Below are positions 12,433-25,123 of a stretch of DNA of 64,000 bases, one piece after another. A program made the position numbers and the translations under genes. The stretch is taken from contig NC_081406.1 in assembly GCF_030272615.1 (NCBI RefSeq), forward strand, positions 215,133,497 to 215,197,496, given 5' to 3'. Below the pieces are notes generated by a model. That model had not been told where the DNA came from and did no database searches. It saw nothing but the letters and a program-made list of their open reading frames with translations. Every line of letters begins with the position of its first letter. The first letter of the stretch is position 1. Origin of the DNA: Cryptomeria japonica. Lineage: Eukaryota; Streptophyta; Pinopsida; Cupressales; Cupressaceae.

Positions 12433-14427
12433 AATAACAGTGAGTGTGCCCAATCAGATCACATGTGCCTGTATGAAGATATGCTGCATAAAAAAGGAAG
12501 CCACATGAGTGTATTGCAGGATGCAGATGACAAGGATCCACTGCCACCGGTAAGTGGAGCTTATCTCCTATTATGCACAGTGTGCATCATAGTTTTGTGA
12601 GATAAGGAAGAAGAGGTAAGGGAAGGTCTTTGAAGGCTCACACTTTATTTACTAGTCAATCACAAAGATGCCTCAAGTGCATGAAATCAAGGTTATGCAT
12701 TAGACTGACAAAGAAGATATGATGAGTTGTTGAGATAGATGAAGAGTGATGAGTTTGTCACTTTGACAAACCAGTTGAGATATTGTTCGAACTGATGATG
12801 AAGAAATAAAGACTAAGCAACTGTAGATCGAGAGTGCAACCGACATGCAGATGCCTAAGATGGAATTAGTTGAAGGATGATGACATGGTGTCATCAAGGT
12901 GTTTACCAGTAAGTATGTCCACTAGTAATGCAACAATGTGCAAATGCAGAAGACTCTCATCTGATGAAGATGTGTATAAGGTAGGTTAGCAAGAGTGTTG
13001 TCCGGTTGAGTATTCCACTGGAAGAGAAGCAAAATGAAAGGTTGAACCAGTAAGGGTTTGTACTGGTAAGAGGGTTTTCCAAATGATCAAGTGAGAACCA
13101 ACCCAATGTCGATAAGTTGAATGCTGAGTTGGATACTGACATGTGCAATACATAGGTGCCAAGTGGCAAGAAGGTAGAAGTCGGTCACGGTGTTTATATC
13201 ATCAAGGCATTATAGGTGTTCTAATGGTTGAGAATTTAATATGGAGCCCATGATTTGCGGATTGGATCAGAGGATTGTAGCTCAACAAAGGATGAACCAT
13301 AGAGAGAGATCAGGGATTTGTTGGCACCGAGATCAAAGCAAGGAAATTAGATTGCAGGAGAATCTTGAGAAGGAAACAGCTGGGTCATGAATGTGTCAAC
13401 TGATTTCAAGGATGGAAAACAAGGCTAGGTTTTCTATTCTTGGCAAACATACTTTGGATAGATGGAAAATGCATGATGGATTATCCCTCCAAAGTAGGTG
13501 TTTGATCCAAGGTAGATCAGATCATATTGGATGTAGTTTTGGTCAGTAGAAGAAAACTCTAAGAGCCTGAAATTTGAATTGGCTTTTGGTGGGAAAACAA
13601 GTTTATAAATATGCAAGCCAAAATTGATGGAGGTTGCCACTCGATGAGAGAGTGTTTTTGCTAAAGGAGTGAAATTAGTCAAGTGCTCATCAAGAAGAAG
13701 GAGAAGAGACTAAGTGTGAGGAAGAATAGGGTTGAAGTGTTCAACCGGCATCAGTGAGGCTATTGGCAGTCAACCATTGAGTCTGGGAAAGGAGAGAATT
13801 GACAGAGGTCAAACTGGCAGAGAAGAAGTGCAAAAGACTACAGAGAAGGCAGGCATAGAACCAACATAAGATAGTGCTAGTGGAGAGCAGAAGAGTAGTT
13901 GAAAGAAGAGTAGAATTGGTAGATAGAAGAACCGATAGAGTGCTTAACTAGAAAAAAGTAGAACCCAAAGAGAGAGAACCGATAGTGAACTAGATAGAAG
14001 ATCCAATAGAGAGATTTGGAGAAGATTTAAAAAATCCATTTGTAACAAGGCTATTAACTTGTAAATGATTATGTTTTGTAATCACTGAGTTGGAGCTCGG
14101 TGCAAGCTTTTTAGCTCCTTGGGTTGGTGCTCTTTGGGTTGGTTCCCTAAACATTGTAATCAATGATTCATTTTGAGGCTGGATTGGAGTAGTAGACTCC
14201 AGCAACATTTCTTAGTGAGGTTTTTCCCATCTTTGGTTTTCCTCGTACATGCTGGTGTTATGTGATGTCATTTTATGTGTGAGTGCATTTTTTATTAGTC
14301 TCCCTTATAAACGATAAGTCTAAATTCATTTAAATCTGTTAACCGATATACTCACATAGGATAGCTAAAGGGAAAAGATTGAGAACCACTGATTGACCCC
14401 CCTCTTAGTGGTGCATTATGTCTAACA
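12433..14427 (+). repeat. Element B 5' LTR, second segment
   Basis: Continuation of 4153-4577 after the J insertion. It ends with the motif common to the copia LTRs here (GACCCCCCTCTTAGTGG, then TCTAACA), immediately before a tRNA-iMet type primer site. No gene; all short ORFs are incidental. Confidence 0.8.
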
Positions 14428-14441
14428 ATTGGTATTAGAGC
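14428..14441 (+). other. Element B primer binding site
   Basis: ATTGGTATTAGAGC directly follows the LTR end. It matches the initiator-Met tRNA complement (TTGGTATCAGAGC) with one C-to-T change. Confidence 0.85.
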
Positions 14442-14500
14442 ACTACGTTCCTGGTTAATAAGCTTTCCCTAGCTTGGGTACATTCTGGCTTAAGGACACA

Positions 14501-15957
14501 ATGGTTTGTTTAGTGTCAATCGTTGCTCTAGCATTTGATGGTTTAAACTATTCCATTTGGAGTTACAGAATGGAAGTCTACTTGTCCTCCTTAGGGTTTG
14601 ATGTGTGGATGTCTATTGTAAATGGCTACCCTAGTAAAGTTAGTCCTCCCACTAATTTAGATGTAGAGAGAAAAAACTAGTGTAATGATGCAGCAATGAA
14701 GTCTATATTGTGTGGTTTATTTGATGATGTTTCCTCACAGGTGGATAGATGCAGATCGACAAAAAGCTTATGGGATAGACTAAAGAAGCTCTATGGAAAT
14801 GAGCCTACTACTATAGAACTAGTTTGTGAAGATAGAATGAGAAATGTATCTCATGTATCTACAGATGATGAAGGCAAATGTGCTAGAAACCATAACAATG
14901 ATGATGAAGGAACCCACCTCTTCCTAGCTCAAGAATCAAAAGATAAGAAACACACATCTAAGAATGATCATGGAGATCACTCCTACTGGCAAGATGTGTT
15001 TGGTAGTGATAGTGAAGGTGAAGAAGAAGAGGAATTAGAAGTTGATCTTGAAGTAGAGGTTATAAATGCACTTGAAGAACTCAGTAGAGTAAGAAATAAA
15101 TACAATCTATTCAAGAATGATGCTATTGTGGAGAAAAACCGATTGATCAGATGCCTTGAAGAATCTGAGAAATGTGTCTCAAAATTAAAGACTCAACAAG
15201 AAGATACCAAGGTGTACTAGTGTAAAGATCTAGCATCTGAGCTAGAGGTAAAAGATAAATAATATCAATAGGTAGTTGGATAAATGGAGACTCTTTGAAA
15301 TGGTCTTGAGAAATGTAAAGATGAGCCCAAGGTAAGAACCTAGTTTGATGGCAGCAATGAGGCTTTGGACAAAATGTTGAAAAAGAAAATGCATGCCAAG
15401 GACATCGAAGGATTAGGAAGTGGTGTCGGTGAATGCTCCACTAGCAAGAATGTTCCCCATAATGACATTTTGTTTGTCTCCTCAAATGGAGATCACAAGG
15501 GACAGACCGTCATAGTTAGAAATGCTTCTCGGAAGAAGGTTTATCTAGCCAAAATTGGTGAAGACATGTATACAAGGATGAGGACCGATATAGTAGGTAT
15601 TCTCAATAAAGAAATGAATATAGAGCATATGGAAGTCAGAGAATTGCATGGAACCAAAGGAGATATGTCCCTGCAGGATTAAAAGGCCCACTAGTTCTGG
15701 TTTCCAATCACAAAAACATAACCAGAAGAAGATGGTCAAACCGGTATGATAGAAGGTTCCCCAATCATGAGGTTGCAATGGATGTTGTGTGCTACTATAT
15801 CACTACTCCAGATCATGTAGTAGAATCTAGAAATAAAAGAACCCATCAGCAAAAGAAGGTAAGACCATCTCACAAGACTGAAATTGGAAGAAGAGTAAGG
15901 CCAAGTAGGTATGGAGGAAGAAGCAAGAAGATGCAACCATGAACCAACACTATGCAT
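14501..15957 (+). pseudogene. Element B gag (UBN2-type copia Gag), truncated
   Basis: ATG at 14501. The N-terminal part has the copia Gag signature: ALAFDGLNYSIWSYRME, GFDVWMSIVNGY, KSILCGLFDD, TKSLWDRLKKLYG. After a TAG (about 14678) and a possible internal deletion comes an acidic region (EGEEEEELEVD), a coiled coil (about 15070-15220) and the conserved block ALDKMLKKK ... GLG at about 15363-15425, which also occurs in elements A, C, D and F. Several further TAG stops occur. Homology to a Gag tail fades before 15986, so nucleocapsid and pol are missing. Confidence 0.85.
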
Positions 15958-15986
15958 TCAATGCATAGGTGATATCTCCTAAAGTT

Positions 15987-16792
15987 CATCGACAGTGGTA
16001 GGTCAGAAAGATTTCTTTGGTCACCAGCAATGCAGGCTAACATGGTAGAATAAAGGTTATCAGTATTGAGGCTGACTTATCCTAGATCTAGCATCGACAA
16101 TTTGTTTTAATATTTATACATTCATTTTATCTGACCGACATATAATTTGATATTATATATATCATTGTAAGCCGACATAAGGTATAAATATTTGTAGGGT
16201 ATATAGGTCAGTTTGATAGATTATTTTCATAAGGACATGAGATAGGAGATTATGGATATGCGAATGTAATATGATACAAAATTATTTAGAGAGATTATGT
16301 ATGTGAGGAATTCATTGTAAGGGTTATTTTGGTAAAGGGTTTAGGGTTTCAGACCAGAATAGACAGAGCTTAAATTGGATCTGTATTCTGGCATAGAAGA
16401 TGCTAACTTAGCAGTTCACACTTCTTCGGATTGTAGTCTGGAATTTTAAGTAGTCAGCGAGGCTCCTATTATCAATGAGTAGTGTGCTCTAGGCTATAAG
16501 CCTTCCTGCAAGTGCAAGCCCCTCATATTTTATAATATCTCTTCATATGGCCAGTGGATTGATATTGTGGGTCACAAATCCCACCATGTTTTTTCCTCTT
16601 TGAGGTTTTCCACATATAAATCTATGTGTTCTGGTTCTCATTTATGTGATTGGCTTATTAGTTTCTTTACTTCTTTCAATTATGTTTATACCAGTATACT
16701 GGTTGGTGTATGTATGTTTTGTTAAGGCTAAAATTTACTATTTCAGTATAACACCGACTCACCCCCCCTCTTAGTGTTATTGGTTTCCAACA
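15987..16792 (+). repeat. Element A 5' LTR, truncated at its start
   Basis: Aligns with 21960-22742 from the block GGTCAGAAAGATTTCTTT onward and ends TTTCCAACA at 16792. The C-rich end motif ACCCCCCCTCTTAGTG lies about 25 bp before the end. About the first 150 bp found in the 3' LTR are missing. Confidence 0.88.
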
Positions 16793-16807
16793 ATTGGTAT
16801 TAGATCC
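16793..16807 (+). other. Element A primer binding site
   Basis: ATTGGTATTAGATCC follows the LTR end. It is a decayed form of the tRNA-iMet complement ATTGGTATCAGAGCC. Confidence 0.8.
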
Positions 16808-16866
16808 TTGTACCTTGAAGGAAGTTTAATAGCTTGAGGAAGATCTTGAAACCAGAATCATTGAAT

Positions 16867-17901
16867 ATGGCTTTGGAGAAGCAGCTTGAGATGGCACTTG
16901 AAGATTATGATGCTGAAAGGTTGAAGAACTTAAAGCTACAAGATGAATTGAATTCTACCAAGGAATTCATTCTTGTTCTACAAGAGAGGCTATCATCTGT
17001 TCAAGCTAGAAGGAAGAAACTTTTGCAAAATCAGGATGATGAAGAGAAAAATGTACTTAAGGAGCAATGTCAGAAACTGAGTCTGGAGAACATGGTTATG
17101 AAGAATGAAATGCAATTTATAACTATGAGGATGTCTAAGGAGATTGAGGACAGAAAGAAAAAGGAAGAAAATCTTGTTGTATCCCTCAAGAACAAGTTTG
17201 AAAAGTGTGGTAAGTTGGTTCATGAAAATGATATCTTGAGACCTAATTTGGTACAATCCTAGAGTAATGAGAAAGAGATTGAGAGATACATGATAATACT
17301 CAGAGAAGATTTAACTATTGCAAGTGAGTACAAAAAAAAATTCAAGATCACCTCAACACAACTTGATGAGTTATTGAAGAGACAGAGATAGATTGGAGAT
17401 TCCAGTGGACTTGGATTTGAGCAAGGATAGAGTTCTGGTACTACTAATGAAGATCAAAACCATAAGGCACTAGTAAGACAATTCAATGCTTATAAATTCA
17501 ATGGTAGATGTTTTGTTTGCAATAGATTTGGTCACATGGCTAGGCAATGTAGAAACAGAGAAAATTAGAATTCTGATTCTGCTCCCAGTAAATGTTCTAA
17601 ATGAAATAAGTTTGGCCATAAGACATAATATTGTAGAATGAATGTAAAATGCTATGCTTGTGGAAAATTTGGACATATGGCTAATCAGTGCAGGTCAAGC
17701 AATTTCACCATTTTTAGCAAAGCAATTCAAAAGAATAATGTCACATGTTATGCATGTAATGAAGTTGGACATATTGCTAAGTTTTGTAGAAGCAAAAATC
17801 CACCAGTTAGTAATGGAGGATCAAATAAGAAAGAGAAAGAGAAGGTTAGCGAAATCCAGCAAGATCATACTCAGAGATGGGTTAGGAAGATTGAAGAATA
17901 A
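16867..17901 (+). pseudogene. Element A ORF1: coiled-coil, CCHC zinc-knuckle protein
   Basis: One frame of 345 codons from ATG 16867 (MALEKQLEMALEDYDAERLK), interrupted by seven stops. An upstream in-frame ATG at 16834 is possible, but element D aligns from 16867. Residues 1 to about 180 form a heptad-rich coiled coil. The block STQLDELLKRQR ... SSGLGFEQG follows. Then come four CCHC-type knuckles, of which CFVCNRFGHMARQC, CYACGKFGHMANQC and CYACNEVGHIAKFC are whole and the second in order has lost a Cys. The tail is basic. It resembles the C-terminal half of copia Gag (element F) without the N-terminal UBN2 capsid domain. Likely role: RNA binding and packaging. No protease or polymerase is fused to it. 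Confidence 0.85.
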
Positions 17902-18354
17902 TCATCAGACGGGAATGTCCCAACTACCTATCTAGTAGAAGTGGCTGCTCTTCCACCAGTAGTGAGCTAATTCAGTAACTAAGGTAGATGCCTTAGGGGT
18001 AGGCAAAATTCATGAAGATGTTGCATATGCTCAGGAAGAGGTTCTAGAAGATGTTCCAGATATTGGAGAGGATTATCCGGCATGGATATGTTCTGAGCGA
18101 GATCCGATATCTTTCATAGACAATCATTTATGTCAATGGGAGATTAGGGTTTCTCGTGAAGGCTAAAAGGTTGAATACACTTCATTGTTAATCACCCTGC
18201 ATTTAGAATGATTTCTGAGAGATTCAAAGTGACTAAGTGCCATCAGAGGCTATTTAGAGGTAATTAGATTTTTTCTTGAGTGATTTCACCGACGTCTGGA
18301 AGAATTTGTTGGAGGTTTTCACTGAGAGTGATTAAAAGGTATTTTTATTTAAAC
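17902..18354 (+). other. Element A spacer between ORF1 and ORF2
   Basis: No gene. Contains CCTTAGGGGTA (about 17991-18001), also found at the same relative place in element D (about 46660-46672). Just before the ORF2 ATG it has TTAAAAGGTATTTTTATT, again matched in D. The conservation suggests a signal for expressing ORF2, such as a splice acceptor or an internal promoter. Confidence 0.45.
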
Positions 18355-21300
18355 ATGGAAGCGAGATCATCTTCTATTCATGTTTTTATTGCAAACCCAA
18401 CTGAAGTGGAGGTCAAGGACCACCCCTGGCCAATTTTCAAGCAGTATCCACATGTGGCTACCCTAGAAGATTCGATTGGAGAATTTTCTCATGTTCCAAA
18501 AGGATTTGTGTATGTAGAGGATATTAGGGCATATATTCATTGCCATATCAAGGACTTGGGAACTTGAGAAATCAAGGGAATGTAAATGAGTGAGCTAATA
18601 GGAGTATCTGGAAAGATCAAATCAACATTTAAACATATTGAAGATCTAGGGTTTACAGACATTCTAGATATTCTAGAGTTCAAGGATGAGATAATCAGAT
18701 ATGTACTAAGAAGGGTACATAGAGGATTCATATGGCTAAATAGACCTTACAAAATCACTAAGGAAGCCATCCGAGCAATTATTGGTTTACCATCATTGGG
18801 GCAAAATCCAGATAAGAAAGTTTCAAATGACTTCATGAGGAAGATCACTAGCACTACATTTGAAAAAAGATCCATGAAAGTGAGCACCATCACCGACATA
18901 GACATCAAATTTGGTAGAATGATTATTGGATATAGGTAACTTAGCTAAACCGACTGAACTCTATTTCTAGTTCATGCATTTTGGTTGCATACAAAATGAT
19001 GAGAGATAATGTAAAGTTAGATATTTATAGTTGGATGCTTGATGAATTGTTAATCAACTTAGAAAATATTAAGGGGAGAAGAAGGGCACTTTCTAGTATG
19101 GGAGCTTGTTAGTCTACTTAATGTTATATTTTCTGAATGATTCACCCAGTTCTGGTAAGAGGCAATGGGCTATTGACATTCTGGTAGGAAGACAATTGAA
19201 ATAGTCAATTGTTGCATTAGGAAGCCAAGGAGATGATAAGGTATGGGGGTATTTTAAGGAATTTCAAAAATCTATGAGGTCTAGGGTAAGGGTACCTGAG
19301 CATGTAGTAGAAAAATATTCTACCAACATATGCTTCATGGTAAAGAAGGATGAGACTCTCATGGAAGCAATCAAGCCCCATAAGATTTGGATTGAAAAAA
19401 TGGGCTATCAGGTAGATGCACAGATTCTTGATGCCTATGAAAAAATTCTAATTGATGCACCAATAGATGAGGTAGAGAGGCCCAGTGGTATTGCACGACA
19501 AAAAACTCAAGAGGTTGAAATAGAGTTCAACCGGAAGAAAAGGGAGAAGTAGGAAGGAAAAACAAGTAAGTTTGTTCAGAAGATCTCAAAGGACATCAAG
19601 GCACTAATTGATGTTGTCCCAGAGAATGGCAGAAAGAGGAAGGATCTAGAAATTTATATTGAACCTATTACTAGAGAATCTGAATCAGAGGATGACACAA
19701 CTTTAGCATTTAAGAGGGTTGTTATGAAGAAACCAGAGGAAACAAAGGTGGAAGCAAAGAAGCAACTGGTTAGGAAGGTCACAATCAAGCTATCGACACA
19801 AAAGAAAGCACCTAAAGCTACACCTATAGCTACATCCAGTACTGCCAAGAGGAAGAAGAAGAGTGACATTGACTTAGCACTTGAAACTCTTAATGTAACT
19901 ATCATACCACCTAAAACTTGTGCAGAAATTGCAGATGAAATCACTAAAGATGGCATGTTCAAGAATGTTAAATTTTATTATAAAAACTTAGAGGATGATG
20001 AATAGAGAGAGGTAGAGGAAGCAATTCTATTATACTTGGATATCTATAAGAAAACCTTAATAGAGATAGAAAATCAAATACTAGCTAAGTTATATAACAT
20101 GTTAGATGCTAGAAGATTATCAGCTATGAAAGAAGATAAACACATTAAAATTCAAGAACTATTATCTATCTGTGTTACTATAGCTCTAGATGAAATGGAA
20201 AAGACACTTGAGGTGACAAACATAAAAGTCTTCAATAGCAAACATAGGATAACTAGCCTGATGCTAGGGAGAGTGAATGAAGTAATAAAGGAAATCAGAA
20301 AGCATAGATTAAATTTTTGGGAGAACGCATAGAATTATTTACTTCACCAGAGACCAAGACAAACACTGTAGATACCCTAGTTGAAGGAAAAGGAAAAGGG
20401 ATTATGGGCACTTCACCATCAGTTTAAAAAAATATTAAGATAGTGGAAATTGAGCCACTGGTAAATACAAATGTATAGACAAATATTGAGATACTGGTTA
20501 ATACAGAGAATGAAAAAGATAATATTGTACAAGATACTAATATTGAGGACAATTTTCCTCTAGATACAAATATACAAGTTGAGGATACTGTTCCTATAGA
20601 GGAGCCGACAGTTTCCAAAGACTACACCAAGTGATGAAGCCACCAATGCAAGTGATGAGGTTATAAAGGATAAAACATCAGAGGAGAAAATAGGGGAATC
20701 TGGTAGGGAACCAGTTGTTGGTCCATCATTATTGTCAATTGACACTTCTCAATTAGAAAATAAAACCATCACAAAGATGAGTCCCACTGAACTGATGATG
20801 ATGGCTACTCAAAAACTGATGAAGGAGGGAACCACAGACAATAGGATTATAGATCAATCAATCACTATTCTACATAGATTGGTCCTGGAGTGTAAGATTG
20901 AAAATGAAGTGATTCCTTCTAGCAAGCTTAAGGTAATCACAGAGAACATATCAAAAGACTTTCAATCCTTACAACAAATCTCAAACTGACAAGCATTAGA
21001 AATATTTACTCAGGATAAAAGAGTAACTTTTGATCAGGTAATTGAATCAAAGAAGAAAAAGATTGAGGAGAAGCTAATCCTAATAGAAAATTCTTTGAAG
21101 CAATGTACAAATATATATAGGGTATGTTGTAATACTAAAATACTTACAACAAATGTAGAGAAAAAGATAAAAGAGATTCAGGAGAAAATTGCAAGTGTTG
21201 CTAACTCTTTTGATGGATTAATTTCATTGACTACATCAATTGATGGTCAAAATTTGATTTTGGAGAACCAAATTTCTTCTCTTAGGAAGGAAAGAGACAA

Positions 21301-21553
21301 AATAATTCATAGAGCCAGAAGTCTGAGAGGTTTGGTGAGTCCAAGATTGGATTCACTCTGTGTACATAAGAAAGAATGCATGGATATGGTGGGAAAGCCC
21401 ACACTGGAAAAGGTAAATGAAAAAGAATCTTTTGCACATTTATTGAGTGGACTTGTATCTATTTACGACACATTCAAAACCAGTTGGGATACTTATGTGG
21501 AGTTAGTGGAGAAATCTTATCAAGAAATTTTGAAGTTGGTCAAGCTCCGGTAA
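18355..21553 (+). pseudogene. Element A ORF2: conserved protein of unknown function
   Basis: About 1,065 codons from ATG 18355. Frame 1 runs to about 18940 and frame 2 afterwards, with stops inside both. Motifs in order, shared with element D: FIANPT near the start, VEDIRAYIHC, DLGFTDILDI, YKITKEAIRAIIGLPS, MIIGYR, a helical block (DNVKLDIYSWMLDELL), ICFMVKKDETLMEA, IEKMGYQVDAQIL, a Lys/Glu/Thr-rich linker, ILLYLDIYKKTLIEIE, and C-terminal coiled coils ending PRLDSLCVHKKECM. The N-terminal 350 residues look like a folded domain; a remote likeness to the 'putative plant transposon protein' or plant-mobile domain group is only a guess. No catalytic motif of pol is present. The ORF ends about 275 bp before the PPT. 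Confidence 0.75.
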
Positions 21554-21679
21554 GACAGTTTTTGGGTTATTTATTGTACAACTATTATTCTTTGACATTC
21601 TTTTTAGAATTTTCAAATGGCATTGATGTCAAAGGGATATTAGTATAGATGTCAAAAAGAATAAAATAGTTGCATACAT

Positions 21680-21826
21680 TAGGGGGAGTTAAAGAGTTTT
21701 GAATTTTTTGGAGATATGGAGTATTTTGCATATTCAACTCATGGGGAGCAGGGCAGGATGAAACCGATAGATGAAACCTTGACCATTTTTCACATGAGTG
21801 TTTCCATTAATGCCTAAGGGGGAGAT
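21680..21826 (+). other. Element A polypurine tract region
   Basis: The functional PPT is AAGGGGGAGAT at 21816-21826, immediately before the LTR start TGTTGG. A further purine run, TTAGGGGGAGTTAAAG, lies near 21680, the repeated-PPT layout known from Sireviruses. GTGTTTCCATTAATG (21798-21812) pairs with CATTGATGG inside the LTR (21869-21877). Confidence 0.85.
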
Positions 21827-22742
21827 TGTTGGAAATTAACACTCTATTGGTTGGTTGCACTATGTTTTCATTGATGGCAAGATGATTTTGTCTTTCGGCT
21901 TCATATAGTGTATCGATAGGCACTTCACAGATTCTACACCAGCACCGACATTGGCAGGTCAGAAAGATTTCTTTAGTCACCAATAATGCAAGCTGACATG
22001 GTATAGTAAATGTTATTGGTATTGAGGCCAACTTATCCTGGATCTGACATCGATGATTTTTTTTAATGTTTATACATTCATGTTATCTAGCCAACATATA
22101 ATCTGATATTGTATATATCTTTGTAAGCTGACATAACGCATAAATTTGTGTAGGGTATGTAGGTCAGTTTGATAGATCATTTTCATAAGGACATGAGATA
22201 GAAGATTATGGATATGTGAATGTAATATGATGCAAAATTATTCAGAGAGATTATGTATGTGAGGAATTCATTGTAAGGGTTATTCCAGTAAAGGGTTTAG
22301 GGTTTCAGACTAGAACAGACAGAGCTTAAACCGGAACTATATTCTGGCATAGAAAATGTTAACTTAGTAGTTCACACTTCTCCAGATTGTAGTCTAGAAT
22401 TTTATGTAGTTCGTGAGGCTTCTATTGTGAATGAGCAGTGTGCTCTAGGCTGTAAACCTTCCTGCAAGTGCAGGCCCCTCATATTTTGTAATATCTCTTC
22501 ATATGGCTAGTGGATTGATATTGTGGGTCACAATTCCCACCATGGTTTTTACTCTTTGAGGTTTTCCATGTATAAATTTGTGTGTTATGGTTCTCATTTA
22601 TATGATTGGATTATTAGTTTCTTTACTTCTTTCAATTCTATTTATACCGGTTGGTGTATGCATGTTTTGTTAAGGCTAAAATTTACTATTTTGGTATAAC
22701 ACTAATTTACACCCCCCCTCTCAGTGTTATTGGTTTCCAACA
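21827..22742 (+). repeat. Element A 3' LTR
   Basis: Complete LTR of 916 bp with the terminal inverted repeat TGTTGGAAA / TTTCCAACA and the C-rich end block ACACCCCCCCTCTCAGTG. Another member of the family is the LTR at 61412. Confidence 0.92.
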
Positions 22743-23005
22743 CAAATGTCATGAACATGTCCTCCAAACCACAAAATCTAACTCTTCATCAATATCTAGT
22801 ACCAATCACTTGAACTTAACACTATCTTTGTTTATCGGTTGCAATCCTATTTGTAAGTTCATTGTTTAACTACCTCTATTACCGGTTGACCTAAAAGACT
22901 TAGATGACTATCAAAACATAGTTGCCATCAATGAAAACACAAAACAAGTCATCAACCATCCTAATACAACCTACATCATCATCATCAAGCCAACATTCTC
23001 CAACA
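22743..23005 (-). repeat. Fragment of a minus-strand copia-type LTR
   Basis: Ends CCAACATTCTCCAACA, which on the minus strand reads as an LTR start (TGTTGGAGAATG). It contains TTGCCATCAATGAAAACAC, the reversed early-LTR motif of these families. Probably the flank into which element A or its ancestor inserted. Its family is not represented elsewhere in the window. Confidence 0.4.
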
Positions 23006-25123
23006 GTTTGCAGGTACCACACATCTACTCCACCTGGCTTCATAGGTCTGAGTGTTTCTTATCATGGAAAATTGATCGAAGATGACATGAAAACACATTC
23101 GAACTCTAGGTTTAAGCTGATTACCCATGTCAATTTAGAGTCTTGGTGTGAGTTGGTGTTTAGTGTCAAGTAGTTTCTTGAGTTATCCTATGTTGGATTG
23201 CTTTGTAATGTTATGATTATTGAATTAAATTATTAATTAGTTAGTCAATTTATATAGTTTAATAATATTTAATTAAAATAATAGATTTAAATAGTTTATA
23301 ATAATAAATTAAATAAATAGTTGACATTAATATTTAATATTAATAAGAGATTATTATTGGGATTTCTATTTAATAAGTTATTTTATATTGTTGATTACTT
23401 AATTATTGATTTAATGACTAATGGATATTTATTATTTATTCATTTGGGTATTTATTTATACACCCTCGGTTATTTTATTAATGGGATTTTATATTTAAAT
23501 GTTCCCATGGTTTAAATTATTTATTGGTTGTTTATTGTTATTATTTCCCTTTTTATTGTATTGGAATTTTTAATAGGACCAAATGTGTATTGGTGGGTGA
23601 AGAATGTGTGAATGAGAGATCAAGAGGAAAACTACCATTTCCCTCCAAGGAGAGATGAGAGTTTCACTATGGATTTCCCTTCAAACACTTTTCACCCAAT
23701 TACATTGGAAGAGGAGAGAAAAATCCACTAGATTCAATCTCCAAAGATAGAAGATAGAATTCTGAGTGAAATGGGAATGATAAGCTAATCTCCTCTTCCT
23801 ATTTGAAATGGAAAGGAATTGATTGAATTATGTAGTGCAAATGTGACAAAGAACTGAATATAAATTAAGATTGAAATATGAGATGAAGCTATGTACCTAG
23901 ATCTGGTAGTAATATGGCGAGATGAAGCTGCCCTGCAAATTTTGGGAAAAGTTGCCTGGACCGTGGCTGGAATGTACACGGTCCTCCAAAAAATCCATGA
24001 AATGAAAAGGGTTTTTCCACTTTTGCAAATGGAGCTCGAATCCAAAAGTACAACTATGCACCTACAAACCCCAAGAGAGGTTGTGATAGCAATGTTGATA
24101 GAAATGCTTGTGTGGAATTGAATGTTGAAATCAATCTCCTCTTCAATGGTTGAATCCTTGACTTGAATGCAACACCTAGCCTTGAAGGGAGACTTGAGAT
24201 GCTCAATACTTGAAAGGGATGCTTGAATACTTGAATGCTCTTGAATGCTTGATCACTTATGAAACTTCACCTTATTTTAATTCCACCTTATGCAAATGAG
24301 AGGAAAAATGCCCCTTAAATGCATGTCAATGAATTTTATTTTCGTCGCAAGCCGACATCAGGGGAAATTTCTTGCTCACTGCCCAACCTGCTAAGCAACC
24401 CTAGGAAGTGTCCTACCCCAAAATAAGGCAATGATAGGGGTTCCATGCCCCTATCTTGGAAGGACAAGGGTACCACACTCCTATCCTATGGGGGGGGCAC
24501 CATGTGCCTGTCCTACCCCTTTCTCTAGGGTAGAGTGTAGACAGGGTGGTGTGGAGGTCAAGGAAGAAGCATATTTTGAGGGTTGAGCAATCTACGGTCT
24601 CCAATTAGGCTAGGGGATTCGATCTCACATGCATGAGGACCCTAATGCGGTTGAAAATTGCTAGGCTCACAATTTTATGACACTGTAGGATTAATTAAAT
24701 ATTGTATTTTTCTTACCTGCCCTATTATTCTATTGACTGAATTATTGGGTAAGTTAATTAAATAATATTTTATTATTCTTACCTTGGTTTTTGAGAAGGG
24801 TTGGTAAGAAATATATTTTTATTCTATTATTTTGATTTGTCAACATTATTTCCTAGTTTTGGGTTTAATATTCTATATAATATATTTTCCTTATCTTTAC
24901 TGGGTTGTTGGCTTTTTGGAGAATTTTCTGTATGGTTGAAGGTTTGAAAGCTTGATTTGATTTGGCTTGATTTTGGTTTGATTGCACTTCTCCAAATTCA
25001 TTTTTCATAACTTCAATTTTTCCAAGTTGGAGATCTATTTCCTTCTATTGTTTTTAATTTAAAAGTTTTTTTTCTTCATGTATGCAAAAAGATTGTCTGT
25101 CGGGAGTAATTTTGAGAAATTAT
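23006..25123. other. Unassigned region, mostly AT-rich, no gene
   Basis: An ORF tail at 23006-23173 (…YHTSTPPGFIGLSVSYHG…LVFSVK) follows a splice-acceptor-like TTTGCAG and is not recognised. The stretch 23215-23560 is very AT-rich. The stretch 23570-24660 has LTR-like or spacer texture, with a TTGAATGCT-type simple repeat near 24140-24260 and a G run at 24490-24497. The stretch 24670-25110 is again AT-rich. No conserved retroelement domain and no convincing gene was seen on either strand. Confidence 0.5.

Larger units (their letters stand above)
4153..15986 (+). mobile_element. Element B: Ty1/copia LTR retrotransposon, 5' part, interrupted by J
   Basis: Begins TGTTGGCATTGTG at 4153. Its LTR is split at 4577/12433 by element J and resumes to a typical end (CTCTTAGTGG ... 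TCTAACA) at 14427. An initiator-Met type primer site and a copia Gag reading frame follow. The 3' part (protease to RNase H, PPT and second LTR) is absent: homology stops at about 15986, where a truncated LTR of element A begins. The element is therefore a 5' fragment. Strand follows from the order LTR, primer site, gag. Confidence 0.8.
15987..22742 (+). mobile_element. Element A: pol-less two-ORF LTR retrotransposon
   Basis: The LTR pair is 15987-16792 (5' end missing) and 21827-22742 (complete). The internal region of about 5.0 kb holds a primer site, ORF1 (coiled coil plus CCHC knuckles), a 450-bp spacer, ORF2 (about 1,065 codons) and a PPT. No integrase, RT, RNase H or protease motif occurs on either strand, so the element cannot copy itself. 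The same gene order occurs in D, and in C with a deletion. The missing start of the 5' LTR (about 150 bp) abuts element B's truncated gag, so no target duplication can be read. Confidence 0.85.

Noticed and set aside
15987-22742. Element A, C or D ORF2 as a host gene captured by chance
   Set aside because: Three different families carry it in the same place with the same neighbours, so it is an inherited component of the elements; its ultimate origin remains open.
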